Shown: positions 15,554 to 23,952, counted from the stretch's first letter. The stretch is 62,479 nucleotides of DNA from Candidatus Bathyarchaeota archaeon (GCA_005882895.1 VBBD01000007.1:1-62479), one strand, 5' to 3'. Translations and numbers: made by a program. The notes: generated by a model not told the origin, from the sequence alone.

Positions 15554-15940
15554 ATGCCCATCGTTAGCGTCTCGTTACCCGACGAACTAGTCGATTCCAT
15601 GACTGCGATTCAGGAATCCCAAGGATATGCCGGAAGATCTGACGTAGTCAGAGCTGCAATACGTCTCCTGCTATCTGACTCAAGAGAGAAAGCGTCACTC
15701 ACCGGCCGAGTAGCTGCAATTCTCGTGGTTACACATGATGAATCGAACGAAGAGCCAATCACTCGGTTGAAGCACGCTTACGATGACATTGTGCGAACCC
15801 ACATTCACAATAAAATGGGCCAAAACAACTGTTTCGAACTGTTTCTCCTAGAGGGAGAAGGAAGGAAGGTCGCTTCAATGACTAGTGCATTCCAGAAAGA
15901 GAAGAAGCTGAAAAGCGTCAGGCTTCTCGTGGTCCGATAG
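15554..15940 (+). CDS. NikR-like ribbon-helix-helix metal-responsive regulator
   Basis: A 128-residue protein. The N-terminal ribbon-helix-helix DNA-binding domain reads 'VSVSLPDELVDSM...GRSDVVRAAIRLLL'. The C-terminal ACT-like domain keeps a metal-site pattern 'KHAYDDIVRTHIHNKMGQNNCFELFLLEG', with His, His-x-His and Cys as in NikR, though the spacing differs: His to Cys is eight residues instead of six. ATG 15554 gives the conserved N-terminus. A TATA-like taatataa lies at about 15513-15520, so the leader is short. It is divergent from a NicO-like permease, its likely target. Confidence 0.8.
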   Translation: MPIVSVSLPDELVDSMTAIQESQGYAGRSDVVRAAIRLLLSDSREKASLTGRVAAILVVTHDESNEEPITRLKHAYDDIVRTHIHNKMGQNNCFELFLLEGEGRKVASMTSAFQKEKKLKSVRLLVVR

Positions 15941-16074
15941 AGAGTTGACGAAGGGTTCAGAGGTACACAGCGAGACCATAGAATCTGAGATCTTTGGATC
16001 GATTTGAAACCCGACACTTTCATCGAAATGACCCGGCTTTGAATCGACGCGAGATTTGCAGTAGCGGTTAGATC

Positions 16075-16896
16075 TTAGCCTGAATGGAATAGAGCCGCGA
16101 AGTAGATCGTGAGGAGTCCAAGGGTTATGAGCACCGCCATCGTCATCGATTCCTTCGAGCTTGCAGGGTTCGCCTTGTTGAACATCGATCCAAAGAGCCT
16201 CACCGCGGCATAGATCGCCGTTCCGGTGCCCAGGGCGTAGAAGTAGCTGCTGTCGTAGGTTAGGTAATAGCCGCTGGCAGCGCCGATGAGCGAGGGAATC
16301 GCGAAGACTATGCTCAGAATTGCAAGGTCTCTCAGGCGACCTGTGGTATTCTTAGCGTGCTGGATAGAGTATGCGCAATAGCAAGCGCCTATTATCATAG
16401 GTTCAAGTGCCTTGTGCAGAACATATGCTACTCCGCCGGAAACGCCGCCGAATGTGTCCAGAAGCGACGTGCTTGTTGTCAGCGCAGCAGTTCCCCCGAA
16501 GGCTGCGCCCTCGCCGAGCCCGTGGACGCCTAATGCCGCTGCAACTAGCATCGGTATCGCCAAGCCATACTTTCCAATTGCTAACTCAGGCGAGAAGATA
16601 TTTCGATTACGATCAATTGAAAAGAAGAAGAGAAGGCCGATGGCAAAGAGTCCTACGATTGCAAGCTGACCTGCACCTCCAGAGAAACCCGAGTTGACAT
16701 CGAGGCTTGCTGCCCCGGTTATCGTGTCGACGAAAAACCAGAACAAAATCCCGAATGCAAATGCCGCAACGTATCTTGTCTGAAATTTCATTCCCACCAA
16801 CACAATAAGGGACAACCCTACAAACGCGGGAATCAGCGTCGACGCAGTCCACGGAAGGAAACTCTCAGCGAATCCCAGCATGAGCAAGTGTCTCAA
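16075..16896 (-). CDS. ZIP-like metal transporter
   Basis: A 273-residue membrane protein with about eight hydrophobic segments. Helices 4 and 5 carry 'GVHGLGEGAAFGG' and 'VLHKALEPMIIGACY', in the positions where ZIP transporters have HNxxEG and HExPHE metal-site motifs. Uptake of zinc, iron or a related divalent metal is likely. It is transcribed divergently from cupredoxin B across a 162-bp region that contains a long dyad. The family is inferred from these motifs and topology. Confidence 0.65.
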   Translation of the reverse strand: MRHLLMLGFAESFLPWTASTLIPAFVGLSLIVLVGMKFQTRYVAAFAFGILFWFFVDTITGAASLDVNSGFSGGAGQLAIVGLFAIGLLFFFSIDRNRNIFSPELAIGKYGLAIPMLVAAALGVHGLGEGAAFGGTAALTTSTSLLDTFGGVSGGVAYVLHKALEPMIIGACYCAYSIQHAKNTTGRLRDLAILSIVFAIPSLIGAASGYYLTYDSSYFYALGTGTAIYAAVRLFGSMFNKANPASSKESMTMAVLITLGLLTIYFAALFHSG

Positions 16897-16918
16897 GCCT
16901 ATTGTTCTAAGGTTTTTT

Positions 16919-16993
16919 GGCTCAAGTTACGAACAGGACAAAGAATATCCTTTGAGTGCGAGACTAACTAGCTTCTTGTTCGCAGTTTGAGCC
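16919..16993. promoter_or_regulatory. Long interrupted dyad between ZIP-like and cupredoxin genes
   Basis: The left half is GGCTCAA-5-GAACA (16919-16935) and the right half is TGTTC-5-TTGAGCC (16977-16993), an exact mirror including the 5-nt gap. Inside it lies a smaller repeat, CAAAG-6-CTTTG. The element covers much of the shared promoter region of two divergent metal-related genes and could be a common operator or a pair of regulator sites. Confidence 0.45.
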
Positions 16994-17058
16994 ATAACTT
17001 TCTTAATCATCGGACGCCAGTCTGTACATTCCCATATTCGCAGCGTAGTTAGGTTTCC

Positions 17059-17601
17059 ATGCAACTTACCTTGCCGGTCCACTCGGAGACTAGTGGTAAC
17101 GGAAAATTAGCTGGGAGCTCAAGCGGGGAAGAGTCCGCGCGAACAAGACTTTTGCGACGGGTGCTGGTGATCGTACTCATCGTCGTGGTAGTCACCGGGT
17201 TTTTCGCTGCGGCGTATACGTTTCATTTCTTCGGTCTCGGGGCAACCAACTGTTGGGCCCGTCCCGCGAGCGTGCCGGCAAGCTCTGCCTACTTCGTCGT
17301 CGTGATGGCTAACGAAGGGATGAATGTCGGGTTCAACGGTAGCAAGTTCCAAAGCGGCTCTTGGCCTATAATGAATGTAACGCTGGGGAGAAACGTTACG
17401 ATTCATGTCATAAACAATGATACAATTCAGTCTCATGGATTTGCGATACAGAGCTACTTCAACGGTTTTGCGCTGGGTCCCGGCAAGTGTAGTGATGTGA
17501 CGTTTACAGCGGATCAACCTGGCTCGTTCTTGGTTTATTGCTACATTTCCTGCACAATCCATGTGTTCATGCAGAATGGGAAAGTTAACGTGAACCCTTG
17601 A
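17059..17601 (+). CDS. Membrane-anchored CuA-like cupredoxin, module B
   Basis: A 180-residue protein. A cytoplasmic N-terminus of about 35 residues precedes one transmembrane helix ('VLVIVLIVVVVTGFFAAAY') and a cupredoxin domain. Ligand candidates are His in 'DTIQSHGFAIQSY' and the set 'VYCYISCTIHVFM' (C-x3-C-x2-H-x2-M). The first two Cys have CuA spacing, but the Cys-His step is one residue shorter. It begins a four-gene cluster: cupredoxin, small membrane protein, winged-helix regulator, Vgb-like propeller. The partner set repeats that of module A, which argues that cupredoxin and propeller work together. Confidence 0.82.
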   Translation: MQLTLPVHSETSGNGKLAGSSSGEESARTRLLRRVLVIVLIVVVVTGFFAAAYTFHFFGLGATNCWARPASVPASSAYFVVVMANEGMNVGFNGSKFQSGSWPIMNVTLGRNVTIHVINNDTIQSHGFAIQSYFNGFALGPGKCSDVTFTADQPGSFLVYCYISCTIHVFMQNGKVNVNP

Positions 17602-17604
17602 ACG

Positions 17605-17943
17605 ATGGAAGGAGCGACGTGGCTATCCATGTTTAACGTCACCGACGGGCTGGTGCATGTTCTCCTCGTGGCTTTCTCGGCCTTAGTCCTGTTGATCTCT
17701 CTGCTCGCGTACGTCGGTCGGAGAGACTCGAGGTATCTTTTTCTCTCGCTAGCTTTCGCCTTCCTCGCGCTTAGCCAAGTAGTCGAGCTAGTTGAGACCA
17801 TATTTTTGTCGAATCAGTTGATCTTCATTCCCCTAACAGGGGTACACTTGTCGCACTTTCTAGACTTCCTGATGCTGTCTAGCTTCAGCTTGGCCTTGCT
17901 TGTTCGAAATGGAGAGAGCCTTGGGAGTTCAGGGAAACAGTAG
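17605..17943 (+). CDS. Small three-helix membrane protein
   Basis: A 112-residue protein with three hydrophobic segments ('GLVHVLLVAFSALVLLISLLAYV', a middle segment starting 'YLFLSLAFAFLALS', and 'FLDFLMLSSFSLALLV'). No family recognised. It starts 3 nt after the cupredoxin stop, and its 3' end overlaps the regulator gene by about 35 nt, which suggests translational coupling. Small membrane proteins beside such winged-helix regulators may act as signal partners, but that is only inferred from order. Confidence 0.65.
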   Translation: MEGATWLSMFNVTDGLVHVLLVAFSALVLLISLLAYVGRRDSRYLFLSLAFAFLALSQVVELVETIFLSNQLIFIPLTGVHLSHFLDFLMLSSFSLALLVRNGESLGSSGKQ

Positions 17944-18430
17944 GGTCAGGGTCAAGCAGCTTGTCTCGCTTGCCCCAGGCGTTCACCTAAGAGAACTCCA
18001 GCGACTCCTGGGCATGTCATTCAATTCTACACGGTACCATGTGGACAAGTTGACGACGGCCGGCGAAATTATCCGAGTAGAAGAAGGAGGGTATTCTCGG
18101 CTCTATCCCGCCGGGATCAGCGAAGCAGAAAGGGCCATTTTCACCCTTGTTCGCGGCGAGACGGATAGGAAGATCTTGGCGAGTCTAGTTGCTGACCCAA
18201 TCCTCTCAAACAAACAGCTATGCGAGCAAACAAACCTGGCGAAATCCACCGTCAGTGAACATCTAACGGGACTTGTGCGAGCGGGCATAGTCAAGACGCG
18301 ACAAGTGACCGAGAACTTTGTTGCATATGAACTGGAGCAACCTGATCAAATCCGATTCCTGTTGAGGAGCCAGAACCCGAGTATTCTCAAGAAGGCAAGT
18401 GACCGATTCATAGACCTGTGGGACTTCTGA
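17909..18430 (+). CDS. Winged-helix transcriptional regulator with two HTH units
   Basis: About 173 residues with two winged-helix-like segments. The first is near the N-terminus ('HLRELQRLLGMSFNSTRYHVDKLTTAGEII', quoted as pattern) and the second is central ('KQLCEQTNLAKSTVSEHLTGLVRAG'), as in archaeal ArsR/MarR-like regulators. No sensor domain is visible. ATG 17909 is preferred to TTG 17900. It lies between the small membrane protein and the propeller gene, so it probably controls this cluster. Confidence 0.75.
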   Translation: MERALGVQGNSRVRVKQLVSLAPGVHLRELQRLLGMSFNSTRYHVDKLTTAGEIIRVEEGGYSRLYPAGISEAERAIFTLVRGETDRKILASLVADPILSNKQLCEQTNLAKSTVSEHLTGLVRAGIVKTRQVTENFVAYELEQPDQIRFLLRSQNPSILKKASDRFIDLWDF

Positions 18431-18441
18431 GACGGCAGGGC

Positions 18442-20235
18442 ATGCGCTTGAAACTTCAGAACAAGCGACGCTTAGCTCTGACATTCGTCATTATCAGCTT
18501 TCTCTCACTATCTACAATAACCTTGGGACAGCCATACGGCCTTCTCAAAGCAACGGGAAGCAGTCTGGTCTCTCAACAACCCAGTTCCAGCTCTCCGATT
18601 ACAGAATTCCCTATACCTTACGCGAACCCCGGGCCGAATGCAATTGTCTCTGCCCCGAATCACATCTTCTGGTTCGTGGAATACAACACAGGCGAAATCG
18701 GCGAGTTCAACGAGACAGCAAAAACCTTCAGTCAAATTCCGATACTCGAGACAGGAGGGGCCATCCCGGCATCGTTGGCATTGGATGGTTTTGGCAGAAT
18801 CTGGTTTACTGATCAAAACAAGAATAATCCTAGTGTCTGGGTTCTCAATGCGTCCGCGTCTCCTGTAACGTTCCACCAATACTTGACGAACACGTCGAAT
18901 TCGACACCCGTCTTCGTCATCGTAGACAATAGCACCAACGACGTATGGTTCACTGACACAACCGCCAACAATATTGGAAAAATCGACCATCTGACAGGTC
19001 AAATTACAAAATTCACTCTTCCGACCTCGAACTCAGGCCCCGCTGAGCTTGCCCTCCAGAACGGTACGTCATACCTGTGGGTCACCGAAAGTTTTGCGAA
19101 CAAGGTTACCCGGTTTGATATGGCGTCTCACAATTTCCAGGAATTCACGCCCTCCGTCTCACTAGTTTCGCCGGTGGGGATCGCTGTCGACAAGAACGGG
19201 AACGTGTGGGTCTCGGAGCACGGTGCGAGTTCAATCGCGGAGTTGATCCCATCTAATTCGACCTTCAGAAAGTATCCGACCACCCAACCCTCAACCTACA
19301 AGACGACGGCTCCAGCAACAATCGCTATCGACAAGCAAGGCCGATTCTGGTTTGTCGAACACTTCGGAAACAGGGTCGGACGGCTAGACCCTGCGACCGG
19401 GATAATGGATGAGTTCGCTATTCCCACCTCGGGTCTTGCATACTCCCTCCGTAACGCACTGGACCCTAGTGGCAACTTCTGGTTCACAGAGTACACGGGG
19501 AACCAACTTGGAATGATCCCGTGGAACGCGACTTCCCCTATCGCTCCTAGCTCAATGCTAGCTCCTCTAACAATGAACGCCGGCCAAACAGTCACCTCGC
19601 AGATCTCCCTGTCAGGTACTACAGCGAGTTCCGTCACCGTCAACTTGAATGTCACAAGCACATTCACAACCTACGGCCAAACATCCGCGAGCGAGGTAGC
19701 GCTGTCAAACTACAGTCTCGTGCTCAACCCGAATCAAGCCAAGACTGTCACTCTCTCGATCACCCCGGATGGCAGCTTACCTTCCGGACTCTACACAGTG
19801 GGTATTGTCGCAACGGATGGGAAGACTTCGTCAGTTGGTGTTGTCTTTCTCCAAGTACACGGCACCTTCTCAATACTCAATCTTCTCCAAACCTACCTCC
19901 CGGCGATCCTAATCGCTGCCGCTTCGGTCTTGGTACTGACGAGCATCCTGATTAGAAGAGGGAGGGCAAGGTCGGCTCCGCTGGATTCGAACACTAAGCT
20001 TCCGCTCGGCACGATCATAGTCATCGGGACAATTCTAATCGTGCTTGCCGTACAAGCGATACCTCCTTCGACAGCCAAGTGTATAGGCCTTCCCCCGCCT
20101 CCACCGAACGGACAGCCAGCCGGGCCAGACTATATCGGGCTGGGCTTGGACATTGGATCTCTAGCCTTCTTTGTCGTGGTACTCTATTTGATACTAAAGA
20201 GCCGACGCAAGAACAAGCCTTCTAGTCCAGGGTAG
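18442..20235 (+). CDS. Secreted, membrane-anchored beta-propeller protein (Vgb-like), module B
   Basis: About 597 residues. A signal segment ('LALTFVIISFLSLSTITLG') is followed by propeller blades marked 'IFWFVEYNTGEIGEF', 'RIWFTDQNKNN', 'NVWVSEHGASSIAEL', 'RFWFVEHFGNRVGRLD' and 'NFWFTEYTGNQLGMI', then an Ig-like stalk. Three C-terminal hydrophobic segments follow, with a proline-rich loop 'GLPPPPPNGQ' between the last two. It resembles the Vgb fold family and the propeller at 11478. ATG 18442, 11 nt after the regulator stop, is preferred to GTG 18418. Lyase function should not be assumed. Confidence 0.77.
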   Translation: MRLKLQNKRRLALTFVIISFLSLSTITLGQPYGLLKATGSSLVSQQPSSSSPITEFPIPYANPGPNAIVSAPNHIFWFVEYNTGEIGEFNETAKTFSQIPILETGGAIPASLALDGFGRIWFTDQNKNNPSVWVLNASASPVTFHQYLTNTSNSTPVFVIVDNSTNDVWFTDTTANNIGKIDHLTGQITKFTLPTSNSGPAELALQNGTSYLWVTESFANKVTRFDMASHNFQEFTPSVSLVSPVGIAVDKNGNVWVSEHGASSIAELIPSNSTFRKYPTTQPSTYKTTAPATIAIDKQGRFWFVEHFGNRVGRLDPATGIMDEFAIPTSGLAYSLRNALDPSGNFWFTEYTGNQLGMIPWNATSPIAPSSMLAPLTMNAGQTVTSQISLSGTTASSVTVNLNVTSTFTTYGQTSASEVALSNYSLVLNPNQAKTVTLSITPDGSLPSGLYTVGIVATDGKTSSVGVVFLQVHGTFSILNLLQTYLPAILIAAASVLVLTSILIRRGRARSAPLDSNTKLPLGTIIVIGTILIVLAVQAIPPSTAKCIGLPPPPPNGQPAGPDYIGLGLDIGSLAFFVVVLYLILKSRRKNKPSSPG

Positions 20236-20240
20236 CCGCG

Positions 20241-21008
20241 CTAGAGTTTCGAGTACCAGATGTAACAGATTGTTCCCAGCAAGGCAAAGGCGAGTGAGGG
20301 TCCGGCTAGGATCAATATCGATCCTAGGGAATCGCCAGCTGGGACTTGTGCAAAAGAAATGGGCGACAGTTGCCGGAACGCCTGAATAGCCCAGGTCATG
20401 GGGTTTGACGCTACTATTGGGGCTAGGACACGAGGAAACACGCTCACTGGATAGAACAATGCGCTGAGGAAGGACAGGTAGAGCTGGATTGCGCTTCTGA
20501 CGGTGACCCACATTTCTATGCTCGAAGAGAACGCGGAGATAGCCATGGAAAGTCCGACTATTCCCAGCGAGAAGAGACCTACTATCAAATAGGCTACGAA
20601 AATCTTTTGAGTAAAAAGTATCCCATAGAGGTAGCATATGACAAGGGTCCCAGGGAAGGTCGCTATCACGCTTCTAACGACTCCGCCTAAGACCCTTGAG
20701 AAAGCGAGAATCGGCCTCTGCACCGGAAGGGTCAGAAGGTACGATGTTAGGTCTTTGATGTACTTCTCACGCCATACATCTCTGCCGGACTGGAATGCGG
20801 CAACCATCGCCGTTATGAGGTTCGATCCGGGCGCGATGAAGAGGAAGTAGTTCTCGCCTTGGCCGGTAACGAGTCGGCCGAAAGTCGCGGCTGTCACAAA
20901 GAGGTCGATCGCAAAGTTTGCGAACATTATCGCGACAAGAAACGCGTCGGAGAAGAGGATCCGAACGTCTCGCTCGATGATCAGCGGGATGAGTCGCGTA
21001 TTGCTCAA
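20241..21008 (-). CDS. ABC-2 type transporter permease, subunit 2
   Basis: A 255-residue protein with six hydrophobic segments and an ABC-2 membrane domain pattern ('PVQRPILAFSRVLGGVVRSV', 'FYPVSVFPRVLAPIVASNPMTWAIQ' in part). It overlaps the start of the upstream permease stop by 4 nt, so the two permeases are co-translated. Together with the ATPase at 21780 it forms an exporter of the drug/lipid/polysaccharide ABC-2 class. Substrate unknown. Confidence 0.85.
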   Translation of the reverse strand: MSNTRLIPLIIERDVRILFSDAFLVAIMFANFAIDLFVTAATFGRLVTGQGENYFLFIAPGSNLITAMVAAFQSGRDVWREKYIKDLTSYLLTLPVQRPILAFSRVLGGVVRSVIATFPGTLVICYLYGILFTQKIFVAYLIVGLFSLGIVGLSMAISAFSSSIEMWVTVRSAIQLYLSFLSALFYPVSVFPRVLAPIVASNPMTWAIQAFRQLSPISFAQVPAGDSLGSILILAGPSLAFALLGTICYIWYSKL

Positions 21009-21817
21009 CCGTAGATTCCTCCTTCCAGACGGCGGAAATAGAACGCGGCGCCCAACCCAAGGAAGATTACGACGAACGCTACCAGCCCCGCGATCGCGGG
21101 AATGTCCAGAGTGAACCCGACAAGAGAATTACGCGCAGTGTCAGCGGCAAACGAAACCGGCGAGAAAGGGGCGAACAACGAGACATAGAACGGCATGAAA
21201 GCGATTGGGTAGAGAGCCGTGCTTCCCCTCGACACTGCGAGCTCAAGGAGGGCAAGAACCACGTCAAATCTGTTAGCGCTCTTCACGCTCACGGCCACGG
21301 TTATCGACATGCCAGTAACGCCGAAGGCCAGGAGGAAGAGCGATACGAGAGCTGTTAGGATCGAGAGCGGTTGGTTGAACCCCCAAACGAAGGCGACGAT
21401 GACAAACATTGGTATGGTGTAGATTATGGCTCTCATCGCTCCGCCGAGCGCTCTTCCAATGATGAACTGCCGTCTTGCGATTGGAAGCGTTAGCAGATAA
21501 TCGAGTACTCCCTCTTCCGCTTCTTCGAAGATGTCGTAGCCGATGACAAACGAGATGGAAGCGATCGTCGCTACTACGCTCCCAACGGCGTAGTACTCGA
21601 AGAAATTGAGCCCCGGAATATGGATGAGTCCGCTAATGAGGAACGCAAAGACAAAGAGCTGTATGATGAAGGCCAGACTTCGGGTTATGATGATCCAAGG
21701 GGTCCTGAAGAGGACCGATACATCTCTGAGAGCCATCTGAAGGATGAGATGCGTGGGTGATTCTGCGGCTATGGTTGTCTTACTCGAGCCGTTGGCCGGT
21801 GTATGTGAGGAAGACAT
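21005..21817 (-). CDS. ABC-2 type transporter permease, subunit 1
   Basis: A 270-residue protein with about six transmembrane segments. It contains 'EEAEEGVLDYLLTLPIARRQFIIGRALGGAMRAI', the cytoplasmic loop typical of ABC-2 permeases, which recurs in its partner as 'LTLPVQRPILAF'. The 5' end overlaps the ATPase gene by 38 nt and the 3' end overlaps the second permease. Two distinct permeases imply a heterodimeric channel. Confidence 0.85.
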   Translation of the reverse strand: MSSSHTPANGSSKTTIAAESPTHLILQMALRDVSVLFRTPWIIITRSLAFIIQLFVFAFLISGLIHIPGLNFFEYYAVGSVVATIASISFVIGYDIFEEAEEGVLDYLLTLPIARRQFIIGRALGGAMRAIIYTIPMFVIVAFVWGFNQPLSILTALVSLFLLAFGVTGMSITVAVSVKSANRFDVVLALLELAVSRGSTALYPIAFMPFYVSLFAPFSPVSFAADTARNSLVGFTLDIPAIAGLVAFVVIFLGLGAAFYFRRLEGGIYG

Positions 21818-22715
21818 CTTCCAGACTGACCTCCTTCAGTTTGACGCTTTCGATCTTGAACCCTTGAGTGCTCAGGGTGTCGACTATCTTTGGAAGAAGA
21901 AGTGTGCCTGAGTTAAGGAAGACCAGGATCCTGTTGTCCTGTTTCTTGACATCATGTACCTCTGGGAACTTGGTCAACATGTCGGGTCTGAATTCGGATC
22001 CATCGTTCAGTGTAAGCTCTAACACTTCTCCGCCCTTTACGGTTCCCTTCAACTGTTCCGGGGTTTCACTGGCAACCAGCTTGCCCTTGTTGACTATCGC
22101 AACTCTCTCGGAGAGACGCTCAGCCTCGTCCATCATGTTCGTGGCTACAATGACGGTCGAGCCCTCGTCCCTCAGTTGGCGTATCATCTTCCAGACCAAC
22201 AATCTGCTCGGGACGTCGAGGAAGGCGGTAGGTTCGTCGAAGACCGCTATGCTCGGCCGCTGAACCAGTATCTTCGCATCCTCCACTTTCTTCTTCATAC
22301 CTCCACTCATCAGCCAGGTCCGCTTCTTACGTGCCTCCCAAAGGTCGAGAGCTTTCAGGACGTCTTCCACGCGACGTCGGCGCTCGTCTTTGTCAAAGGT
22401 CGTGGTCATCTTGAGGTGCCAGTTCAACACCTCGAACCCACTCAGGATTCCGTCCACCCGTGGATCCTGGAAAGCGATTCCGATAAGTCTCCTAACCTCG
22501 TTAGGCTGCTTCACAACATCAAAACCGTTGACTGTTATCGTCCCGCTCGTGGGGCGATAGACCGTTCCCATCATAAGCATCAGAGTGGTCTTTCCAGCAC
22601 CGTTCGGACCGAGAAGCCCTAGAATCTCTCCATCCTTGATTGTAATGGAGAAGTCTTTGACAGCGTCAAGATCGCCAAATCGTTTTCCAGTTCTCTCAAA
22701 CGTTATCATTGACAA
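21780..22715 (-). CDS. ABC transporter ATP-binding protein
   Basis: A 311-residue ATPase. Walker A 'GLLGPNGAGKTT', Q-loop 'IAFQDPRVD', signature 'LMSGGMKKKVEDAK', Walker B 'PSIAVFDEPTAFLD' and a C-terminal regulatory extension of about 90 residues are all visible. The signature has 'MSGGM' in place of LSGGQ, which is common in this subfamily of ABC-2 exporters. It is the first gene of a three-gene operon with two permeases. It should power export; the substrate cannot be read. Confidence 0.92.
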   Translation of the reverse strand: MSMITFERTGKRFGDLDAVKDFSITIKDGEILGLLGPNGAGKTTLMLMMGTVYRPTSGTITVNGFDVVKQPNEVRRLIGIAFQDPRVDGILSGFEVLNWHLKMTTTFDKDERRRRVEDVLKALDLWEARKKRTWLMSGGMKKKVEDAKILVQRPSIAVFDEPTAFLDVPSRLLVWKMIRQLRDEGSTVIVATNMMDEAERLSERVAIVNKGKLVASETPEQLKGTVKGGEVLELTLNDGSEFRPDMLTKFPEVHDVKKQDNRILVFLNSGTLLLPKIVDTLSTQGFKIESVKLKEVSLEDVFLTYTGQRLE

Positions 22716-22847
22716 TTAATCCTGGATTGTGAGATCGCAGGGAACACCTGTATGCAGTTCGCTCAGCGAATCGGAGCGAAGCCGGATAAAAACCCGCGAC
22801 CCGTCTACGCACGCTTTTGAAGAGGCCCAGAGCAAGGCCCTTCCAAG

Positions 22848-23420
22848 ATGGACTTCGCGAGAACGGTTCTAACCCGTAAAATGATCCGAGCCTTCAAACC
22901 AGACCCCGTGCCCAAAGACAAGATAGAGCGGATTCTCTCCATCGCCCAACACTATCCCAGTGCCGGATACAGCCAGGAGGTCGCGTTCATCGTCGTCACC
23001 GACAAAGAGAGACGAAAGAGGATAAGGGAGCTAAGGGATCTGAGAAGCGACGCCCCTGTCCTATTGATACCATGCGTCAGCGAGAAGGTGGTCCATGATC
23101 GCTATCATGAACCTGACAAGATCCGCTCGGGAGGAAGAGAAATCGACTGGCCTGTCCCGTTCTGGTACTTCGACGTCGGATGCAGTTGTATGCTAGTATT
23201 CCTGGCAGCCGTAAACGAGGGGCTTGCAGCGTCTTTCGCCGGCAGCGTTGGAATCTTCAAACCTGGAATTCTGAGAAAGGAGCTTGGGATTCCAGAGCAT
23301 TATGAGCCTGTCGGTGTTCTATCGCTGGGTTACCCAGATCATACTAGTGACGTTCCTTCGCCATCGCTGAAACGTGGAAGGCGACCCTTCAGGGATTTTG
23401 TCCACGACGACAAGTGGTGA
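22848..23420 (+). CDS. Nitroreductase family protein
   Basis: A 190-residue flavin-binding protein. It has the opening 'TRKMIRAFKPDPVPKDKIERIL' and 'IAQHYPSAGYSQ' (FMN phosphate region), a central 'DVGCSCMLVFLAAVNEGLA' helix, and 'LGIPEHYEPVGVLSLGYP' near the end, the usual nitroreductase landmarks. It probably reduces a small electrophile with NAD(P)H. It is divergent from the ABC operon, with a 132-bp gap containing their promoters. Confidence 0.85.
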   Translation: MDFARTVLTRKMIRAFKPDPVPKDKIERILSIAQHYPSAGYSQEVAFIVVTDKERRKRIRELRDLRSDAPVLLIPCVSEKVVHDRYHEPDKIRSGGREIDWPVPFWYFDVGCSCMLVFLAAVNEGLAASFAGSVGIFKPGILRKELGIPEHYEPVGVLSLGYPDHTSDVPSPSLKRGRRPFRDFVHDDKW

Positions 23421-23463
23421 TTGCAGAACTCAAGTGTCGACGCGAACCGATACTTTGCGTCGA

Positions 23464-23952
23464 CTAATTTACGTCTAGTTCTGCTTTTTCGAAGACATAG
23501 ATCGTCGTAAAGATGGGTTCATAGATTTGGAATTTACCTGTTGTTGTCGCCTGGAACCTGACTGACTTGGTCTCGCCAATGTGAGCAATTATTCCGTTAG
23601 GCGTGTAAAACTGAACAGCTAACCCGTGGGCTTGTGTAGAATCATTGTTGATGATGCGCAAGACAACGACCTCCCCTTTCTGAACACTCATGACAGGAAG
23701 TGATTGATGAACACTGTCGTTGTATCCGATTGAACCAGCCACGATTGTGAAACAATGAGTGTTCCCGGCAGTGACGCACGGTGTGATGGCGGTTGAAGGA
23801 ATATAGATTACAAAGAAGTAGGTCGCGACGGACGATACGACCATTATGATCACAACTATGATCGCCACTATGTTAGCAAGGGTACTCTTGTCAAGTCGAA
23901 GCGTAAATGTTTGCCTCTGAGATGCATCTGCCCGAGTTTGCAGATCCGCCAA
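23464..23952 (-). CDS. Cupredoxin paralogue lacking C-terminal copper ligands
   Basis: A 162-residue membrane-anchored protein (helix 'NIVAIIVVIIMVVSSVATYFFVIY') with a cupredoxin-like domain clearly related to those at 13022 and 17059: 'SIGYNDS', 'INNDSTQAHGLAVQFY', 'VRFQATTTGKFQIY'. At the ligand loop, module B reads YCYISCTIHVFM while this protein reads YEPIFTTIYVFE. Cys, Cys, His and Met are thus replaced by Glu, Thr, Tyr and Glu, and only the upstream His remains. It has likely lost copper binding and may have a structural or regulatory role. No partner gene is adjacent. Confidence 0.8.
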   Translation of the reverse strand: MADLQTRADASQRQTFTLRLDKSTLANIVAIIVVIIMVVSSVATYFFVIYIPSTAITPCVTAGNTHCFTIVAGSIGYNDSVHQSLPVMSVQKGEVVVLRIINNDSTQAHGLAVQFYTPNGIIAHIGETKSVRFQATTTGKFQIYEPIFTTIYVFEKAELDVN

